From: Amborella trichopoda
Lineage: Eukaryota > Streptophyta > Magnoliopsida > Amborellales > Amborellaceae
Direction of reading: 5' to 3'
Assembly (NCBI RefSeq): GCF_000471905.2
Contig: NW_006494931.1
Coordinates: forward strand, 6,857,065 to 6,921,064
Length of the DNA stretch: 64,000 bases
Part shown: positions 56,701-64,000 of the stretch, piece after piece
Layout of the letters: the number at the start of each line of letters is the position of its first letter
Numbering within the stretch: position 1 is the stretch's first letter
Position numbers and translations under genes: made by a program
Notes under the pieces: generated by a model
What the model saw: the letters and a program-made list of their open reading frames with translations, nothing else
Database searches by the model: none
Told to the model about the DNA's origin: nothing

Positions 56701-59700
56701 TATGTACCCAAGCTTTGCCGTTTAGGGTCATGCAGTAGGTACCGAGGATGTGAGATTTTCTAAGAGTATGGACCGAGTCTGAGCAGTTTAGGATCATGCA
56801 AGATGGACCGTCGCCGAGCAGTTTATGGTCATGCAGTATGGACCGAGGTTGAGCAGTTTGGGGCAATGCAGTTTAAGGCTATGCTGTTTATGGTCATGGA
56901 GCATGTACCGAGGCTATGTTGTTTAGGTTCATGCAGTATGGACCATGGCAACACTGTTTACGGTCCTGCAGTGTTGACCGAGGCCGTATGGATTTTGGAG
57001 GAGGGATCATGCAGGATGGACCGATGCTGAGCACTTTAGGGTCATGCAGTTGGAATCGAGGCTGAGCAATTTTGGGTCATGCTGTTTGGACCGAGGCTGA
57101 GAAGTATAAAGTCATGCAGTATGGATCGAGGCCGAGCAGTTCAGCGTCTTGCCATATGGAACGTGGCAAAACAATAGCAGTTTAAGGTCATGCAGTATGG
57201 ATTGTGGCTGTGCAGTTTAGGGCCGTGCAACACTGACCGAGGCTGTGCAGTTTTGGTTCATGCAGTATGGACCGACGCTAAGCAGTTTAAGGTCATGCAG
57301 TATGGACCGTGGCTACGCAGTATAGTGTCATGCGATCTGGACCAAGGCTGAGCAGTTTACTGTCATGCAGTGTGGACCGTGGCTGAGCAATTTACGGTCT
57401 TGCAGTGGACCAAGGCTGAGCAGTTTAGAGTCGTGGTGCACGGACCAAGGCTATGCAGTTTAGGGTCATGTAGTATGGACCATGGCTGAGACGTTTACGG
57501 TCAAGTAGTAAGGACCGAGGCTGAGCAGTTTAGGATCATGCAGTATGGACCGTGGCGAAGCAGTTTAGGGTCAGACAGTATGGACCGAGGCTGAGCAGTA
57601 TATGGTCATGCAGTATGGACGAGGCTGAGCGGTTAGGGTCTTGCTATGTGGACCGTGGCGGTACAGTTTAGGGTCGTGGAGCACGGACCGAGGCTATCCA
57701 GTTTAAGGTCATGCAGTATGGATCGAGGCTGGGCAGTTTAGGGTCATGCAATATGGACCGAGGCTGAGCAGTTGAGGGTCATGCAATATGGACCGAGGCG
57801 AAGCAGTAGGGTCCAAAAGTAAGCTCCGAGGCTGAGCGGTTTAGGATCATGCAGTATGGACCAAGGCTGAGTAGTTTAGCTCATGCTATATGGATCGAGG
57901 CGAAGCCATTTAAGGTCATGCAGTATGGACCGAGACTGAGCCGTTTGGGGTCATGTAATAAGGACGGAGATTAAGTAATTTAGGGTCATGCAATATGCAC
58001 CGAGGCTGAGCAGTTGAGAATCATGCAGTATGTACCGAGGCTGAGCAGTTTAGAGTCTTGCCATATGGACCGCAGGTGTAAAGATTAGGGTCGTGCCGCT
58101 CAGATCAAGGCTATGCAGTTTAAGGTTATGTAATAAAGACCGAGGCAGAGTAGTTTAGGGTCAAGCAGTATGGACCGAGGCTGAGCAGTTTAAGGTCATG
58201 TCGTATGGACCGCGGCTGAGCAGTTTAGGGTCATGCAGTATGGTCTGAGGTTGAGTAGTTTAGAGTCATGCAGTATGTACCCAAGCTTTGTTGTTTAGGG
58301 TCATGCAGTATGTACCGAGGCGGTACGATTTAAGGTCGTGAAGCATGGGCCGAGTCTGAGCAGTTTAGGATAATGCAGTATGGACCTTGGCTGAGCAGTG
58401 TAGGATCATGCAGTATGGACCGAGGCTGAGCGGTTTAGAGTCATGAAGTATGGATCGATGCAGAGCAGTATAGGGCCTTGCCTTATGGATCATGGCAAAA
58501 CAATTTAGGATCGTGCAGCACGGATTGAGGTAGTGCAGTTTAGGGTCATGCAGTATGGACCAAGGCTGTGCAATTTTAGGTCATGCAGTTTGGACCGAGG
58601 CTGAGCAGTATAAGGTTATGCAGTATGGTCAGTGGTGAAGCAGTTTAGGATCATGCAATATGGACCGAGGCTAAGCAATTTAGGGTCATGCAGTACCGAC
58701 CGAGACTGAGCAGTTTGAAATTCTGTAGTATGGACCTAGGCGGAGCAGTTTACGGTCATGCAGTATGGACCGAGACTGAGCCATTTAGGGTCATGTAGTA
58801 AGGACCGAGGCTAAGTAATTTAGGGTCATGCACTATGGACCGAGGCTAAACAGTTGAGGGTAATACAGTATGTACGAAGGCTGAGCAGTTTAGAGTCTTA
58901 CCATATGGGATTATGGTCGTGCCGCATGGATCGAGGCTGTGCAGTTGAGGGTTATGCAATAAAGACTGAGGCTGAGTAATTTAGGGTCAAGCAGTATGGA
59001 CCGAGGCTGATCAGTTTAGGGTCATGTTGTATGGACCGAGGCTGAGTAGTGTAAGGTCATACGGTACGGTCTAAGGTCGAGTAGTTTAGAGTTATGCAGT
59101 ATGTACCCACGCTTTGCCGTTTAGGGTCATGCAGTATGTACCGAGGCTGTGCGCTTTAGGGTCGTGGAGCATGGGATGACTCTTAGCAGTTTAGGGTCAT
59201 GAAGAATGGACCGTGGTCGAGCAGTTTAGGGTCATGCAGTATAGACCGAGGTTGAGCAGTTTGGGGCCATGCAGTTTGGTCTAAGGCAGTGTTGTTTAGA
59301 GCCCTACAGTGTTGACCGATGCTGATAATTTTAGAGTCATGCTGTATGGATTTTGGCGGAGCAGTTTAGGGTCATGCAGTATGGACCGATGCTGAGCACT
59401 TTAGGGTCATGCAGTTTGCACCGAGGCTGACCAATTTAGGGTAATGCAGTATGGATCGAGGCTGAGAAGTTTAGAGTCATGCAGTATGGATCTAGCCAGA
59501 GCAGTTCAGGGCCTTGCCATATGGACCATGGTTGAACAATTTAGGGTCGTGCAGCACAGACCAAGGCTGAGCAGTTTAAGGTCATGCAGTATGGATCGTG
59601 ACTGTGCAGTTAGGGTCGTGCAGCCCTGAACGAGGCTGTGCAGTTTTGGGTCATGCAGTACGGACCGAGGTTGAGCAATTTAGGGTCGTACAGTACGGAC

Positions 59701-62380
59701 CGTGGCTGAGCAGTATAGTGTCTTGCAATCTGGACCAAGGGTGACCAGTTTACGATCATGCAGTATGGACTGTGGCTGAGCAGTTTACGATCTACGGTAT
59801 GGACTGAGGCTGAGCAGTTTGGGGTCATGATGCATGGACCGAGGAGATGCGTTTTAGGGTCATGCATGGACCGTGGCTGAGATGTTTACGATCATGTAGT
59901 GAGGACTGAGGCTGAGCAGTTTAGGTCATGCAGTATGGACCGTGGCGAAGCCGTTTAGGGTCAGGCAGTATGGACTGAGGCTGAGCAGTTTATGGTCATG
60001 CAGTATGGATTGAGGCTGAGCAGTTTAGGGTCTTGCTATATGGACCGTGGCAGTACAGTTTAGGGTCGTGCAGCACGGATCGAGGCTATGCAGTTTAGGG
60101 TCATGCAGTATGGACCGAGGCTGGGCTGTTTAGGGTCTGCAATATGGATCGAGGCTGAGCAGTTGAGGGTCGTGCGATATGGACCGAGGCGAAGCAGTGG
60201 GGTCCGAAAGTAAGCACCGAGGCTGAGCGGTTTAAGATCATACAATATGGGCCAAGGCTGAGTAGTTTAGGGTCATGCAGTATGGGTTGAGGCTGAGCAG
60301 TTTAGGGTCATCCAGTATGGATCAAGGCAGAGTAGTTTAGGTTCGTGCATTTTGGACCATGCCCAAGCAGTTAAGGGTCATGCAGTATGCATCGTGGCTG
60401 AGCTGTTCAGGGTCATATAGTATGGACCGAGGCTGAGCAGTTCAGGGTGATGTAGTATGGATAGAGGCTAAGCCGTTTAGGGTGATGCAGTATGGACCGA
60501 TGCATTGCAGTTTAGGGTCATGCGGTACGGACAGAGGATGTGCAGTTTAGGGTCATGCAGTACGTTCTGAGGCTGTGTTGTTTATGGTCATGCAGTATGG
60601 ACCGTGGCTGAGCAATTTAGGGTCATGCAGTATGGACCGCAGCTATGCAATTTTTGGGTCGTGCAACACGGACCCAGGCTATGCAGTTTAGTGTCATGCA
60701 GTTAGGACAGTGGTTGAGTTGTTTTGGGTCAAGCAGTATGGATCAAGGATGAGCATTTTAGGGTCATGCAATATGGACTGTGGCGGAGTAGTTTAGGGTC
60801 ATGCAGTACGTACCGAGGCTGAGCAGTTTAGGGGCATGCAGTATGGACCGAGACTAAGTAGTTTAGGGTCATGCAGTATGGATCGAGGGTGAGCAGTTGA
60901 GGGTTATGCAGTATGAACCGAGGCTGAGCAGTTTTGCGTCTTGCCATATGGACCGTGGCTGTACAGTTTAGCATCGTTCAGCAGGAATCGAGGCAGTGCT
61001 ATTTAAAGTCATGCAATGTGGACCGAGGCTGAGCAATTGAGGGTCATGCAGTACGGGCCGAGGTTGAGTAGTTTAGAGTCATGCAATATGTACTCAAGCT
61101 GTGTAGTAGAGGGTCGTACAGTGGGAACCGAGGCTGTTCGGTTTAGGGCCGTGGAGCATGGGCTGAGGCTAAGCAGTTTAGGATCATGAAGTACGGACCA
61201 TGGTTGAGTTGTTTAGGGTCATGCTGTATAGACCGAGGCTGAGAAGTTTAAGGTCATGCAGTATGGACTGAGGCTGTGCAGTTTATTGTCGTGGAGCCCA
61301 GACTGAGGCTGTGAAGTTTAGAGTCATGCAATACGAACCATGACTGAGTAGTTTAGGGTGCTGCAGTGTGGACCGATGCTGAGAAGTTTAGGGTCATGCA
61401 GTATGGACCGAGGCTGAGCAGTTTAGGGTCACGCGGTATGGATCGTGACTGAGCAGTTTAAGGTCATGTAGTATGGACCGAGGCGGAGGCGTTTAGGGTC
61501 ATGCAGTATGGAACGAGGCTGAGCCATTTAGGGTCATGTAGTCTAGACCGAGGCTAAGTAATTTAGGGTCATGCAATATGGACTGAGGCTGAGCAGTTGA
61601 GGGGCATGCAGTATGTACCAAGGCTGAGCAGTTTAGGGTCTTGCCATATTGACCGTGGCTATACAGATTAGAATCGTGCAGCAGGGATCGAGGTTGTGCA
61701 GTTTAGGGTTATGCAATAAAGATCGAGGATGAGCAGTTTAAGGTCATGCAGTATGGACTGAGGCTTAGTAGTTTAGGGTCTTGCAGTATGGTCCGAGGTT
61801 GACCAGTTTAGGGTCATACGGTACGGTCCGCGGCTAAGCAGTTTTGAGTCATGCAGTATGTACCCAAGCTGTGCCGTTTAGGGTCATGCAGTAGGTACCG
61901 AGGCTGTGCGGTTTAGGGTCGTGAAGCATGGATCGAGTCTGAGCAGTTTAGGATCATGCAATATGGACTGTGGCTGAGCAGTTTAGGGTCATGCAGTATG
62001 GACCGAGGCAAATCAGTTTAGGGTCATGCAGTATTGATGTGTTGTTCAGGGTCTTTTCATAAGGATCGTGGCTGTAAAGTTTAGGGTCGTACAGCACGGA
62101 TCGCCGCTGTGTAGTTTTGGGTCAGCAGTATGGACCGAGGTTGAGCAATTTAGGGTCATGCAGTATGGACCGAGGTTGAACAGTTTTAGGTCATGCAATA
62201 TGGACCGAGGCTAAGCAGTTTAAGGTGATGCAGTACGGACCGAGGCTGAGTGGTTTAGAGTTATGCAGTATGGACCCAGGCAGTGCAGTATAGGGTTGTG
62301 TAGTATGGATCGAGTTTGTGCGGTTTAGAGTCGTGGAACATGGAGCGAGACTGAGTAGTATAGGGTCCTGCAGTATGGAT
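50783..62380 (+). repeat. 11.6 kb array of a 35-bp satellite, ~330 units
   Basis: Near-continuous head-to-tail units of 35 bp. Core 'gtttagggtcatgcagtatg', then 'gaccgaggctgagca'. Most units deviate at one to five positions, and a few are shorter or longer. All long open frames inside it are by-products of the repeat. Rare variant units ('gcaataaagaccgagg', 'gtaggtaccgaggctgtgcg', 'ttgccatatggaccatggct') recur at spacings near 1.7 kb, so there is a higher-order pattern. The unit is the same family as the minisatellites of module X at 2.7, 26-31 and 33 kb. On the left it abuts a partial Tat LTR, on the right AT-rich sequence. Confidence 0.97.
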
Positions 62381-62815
62381 TTAGTTAGAAATTATCTCAA
62401 ATTTTAACTTTTAGAGAGAGAAAGTATCTTAAAATTTGAGAGAGAAAGTATGTCATATTTTACAGAAAAACGACTTAAAAATGTTTAGAGAGGGAAACTA
62501 TCTCGAAATTATTGAAGAGGGGAATTATCTTAAGTTTTAAGTTTTATAGAGAGAGTATCTTAAATTTTAGGAAGAGAAAGTACATTAAATTTTAGAAAGA
62601 GAAAGCACCTAAAAATTTTAGAGTGAGAAACTATCTCAAAAACTTTAGAAAACGATTTCGATCTTTAAGTATTGGATAAAAAGTATATTAAATTTTAGAG
62701 TGGGAAACCATATCAAATTTTAGACTATCTCAAAATTTTTATAGGCACGCTATCCCAAATTTTGAGTTTGAGAGAGAGAAAGTATATTAAGCTTTTAAAG
62801 AGAGAAATTGTATCA
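62381..62815 (+). repeat. Degenerate AT/GA-rich repeats
   Basis: Recurrent 'gagagagaaagtatcttaaa' and 'attttagagagagaaa' strings at irregular 30-50 bp spacing, clearly different from the 35-bp satellite. No gene. Confidence 0.7.
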
Positions 62816-64000
62816 ACTTTTGTTACCAAACAATGGACATGGAAGTGATTGCTAGGAATCTATAAATTTTGTATAGTTTATCCAAACAAGAGATTTGATG
62901 AATCCATGACAAAAATCCTTGATATTGAAAATCTATAGATTTCATTGAATTTCATATATCTAAGATTCCTAATTTCCTCCTATCGAAACGAGCCCTTAAG
63001 TTTATCACATGTAGAGAAAACCTTCATCACAATCAAGATGTCTACTTTAGATTCCATGAAGTACATAAAACATAATTGAATACTAAAAAAAAAAAAAAAG
63101 AATTGTTTACATAAGGTAGTAATTAAAGGATGTTTTCATATTAAAAAACCCTTTGGTTGATCATCTCGACATTGAGATGTATGAATATGAAAAAAAACAA
63201 AAAAAAGATTTTGAGTCCCATAAATAGTGCATCTAGTAACACATTATCGAGACCGTCCATTTTCAATATTTTATTTTTAGATATACTTGATTTTAACTAT
63301 TTTTGAAATTTAAAATTTTATAATGAGATATGAAAATAGATTTTAAGATAATCTTAAGAATTTTTTACACCAAAATTACTGTGTTATGATAAAATTTGGA
63401 GGTGCACTTTAATTTCATCGTTTAAGATTGTAAACTTATAGAAACCATACCCAAATTGTTTTTTTTTAAAAAAAGAGCTGCAGGTTCAAGCAATAAGAAA
63501 AGCCTCCTCCCGTAACTTACCAAAAAAAACATTTCTAATGTTGAAAAACTTTAAAATCAATCATCTCGGCTTTGACCATTACGGTTGTGAAAAAAGTTAA
63601 GATTTCAAGCCGTAAAAATAGTGTATATTGTAATGATTATTTAGACCATCCATTTCACTCTAAACACAAGTGTTCACAAATCCGCAAAATGTGTACCATT
63701 TTTTTTTTCTCTTTTTAAAATGGAAGATATGTATGAGCTTTTTAGCTTCAAATTTCATAATCAGTGCTAGGAACTGATTTTAGAGCCATCATGAATTCTG
63801 ATATCCACAGTGCTTTCAAGATGAGAATTCAGGGTCAGACATTACTTTGTTGTTATAATGCCTAGGCTTTGTACAAAGTGTTTTGGCTATAAATACTTAT
63901 TTCTAAATAATAAAAAAATTATTTAAGATATATTTTTGTTATGGTTTTTATCATTTTGACAAATATTGATTTTTTTTTTTTGCCATAAATACTTTTTTAA
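62816..64000. other. AT-rich intergenic sequence, nothing recognised
   Basis: Very AT-rich, with homopolymer runs and no coding potential seen on either strand. A 'ttgttaccaaacaatgg' string (62820) and a 'cgaaacgagccctt' string (62985) resemble ends of small plant DNA transposons, but they do not form a convincing inverted pair. Confidence 0.5.

Noticed and set aside
52655-60245. Several 60-85 residue frames in the satellite
   Set aside because: 35 is not a multiple of 3, so frames cycle through the repeat, and long open stretches arise where stops are missing from the consensus.
50783-62380. Interstitial telomere because of TTTAGGG
   Set aside because: The heptamer occurs once per 35-bp unit and never in tandem.
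62816-63000. A small MITE-like DNA transposon
   Set aside because: The two end-like strings face the same way and do not form an inverted pair. No target duplicate was found.

Overview
This 64 kb window looks like repeat-rich nuclear DNA from a seed plant, probably an angiosperm. I found no convincing host gene, tRNA, rRNA, CRISPR array or bacterial feature. The plant call rests on a Ty1/copia gag with a tRNA-Met primer site, Tat-lineage Ty3/gypsy elements with two RNase H regions and a tRNA-Arg-like primer site, a Tekay/Del-like long LTR, and a plant mobile domain (PMD) coding remnant. All retroelements are treated as fossils. They are broken, and LTR copies agree only about 75-80% by eye, so most are old.

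Layout. 1-1022: end of a Tekay/Del-like LTR. 1023-2035: minus-strand copia fragment (gag, primer site, part of an LTR). 2036-4745: 'module X', a block with a 35-bp minisatellite, a leader and the start of a PMD reading frame on the plus strand. 4746-9500: 3' part of a different Tat-like element with tandem repeats, a polypurine tract and an LTR. 9501-14575: reversed module X followed by a 3.36 kb LTR (LTR A). 14576-17395: a second head-to-tail LTR (B). 17396-21146: module X leader and the most complete PMD remnant. 21147-45217: a giant minus-strand Tat element. It has a 3.37 kb 5' LTR (41853-45217), primer site, gag, RT, RNase H, integrase, a repeat-filled 3' region of about 12.6 kb, and a candidate 3' LTR (21147-23602). 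A 2.9 kb solo LTR is inserted in its 3' region. 45218-50755: gag, protease and partial LTR of a second element of the same family. 50783-62380: an 11.6 kb array of a 35-bp repeat. 62381-64000: AT-rich sequence without a recognisable gene.

The parts fit together as follows. Module X recurs in the 3' region of one Tat family, directly inside the 3' LTR, and carries a PMD reading frame antisense to gag-pol with its own TATA-like promoter. The module is full of minisatellites (35, 36, 39, 44, 107 and 332 bp units). The 11.6 kb array is an expansion of its 35-bp unit, with signs of a higher-order period near 1.7 kb. The best reading is a retrotransposon 3' region acting as a nursery for satellite DNA. 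This mechanism is known for Ogre/Tat elements, but I do not recognise this particular satellite, its association with an antisense PMD unit, or the hairpin minisatellite in the LTR.
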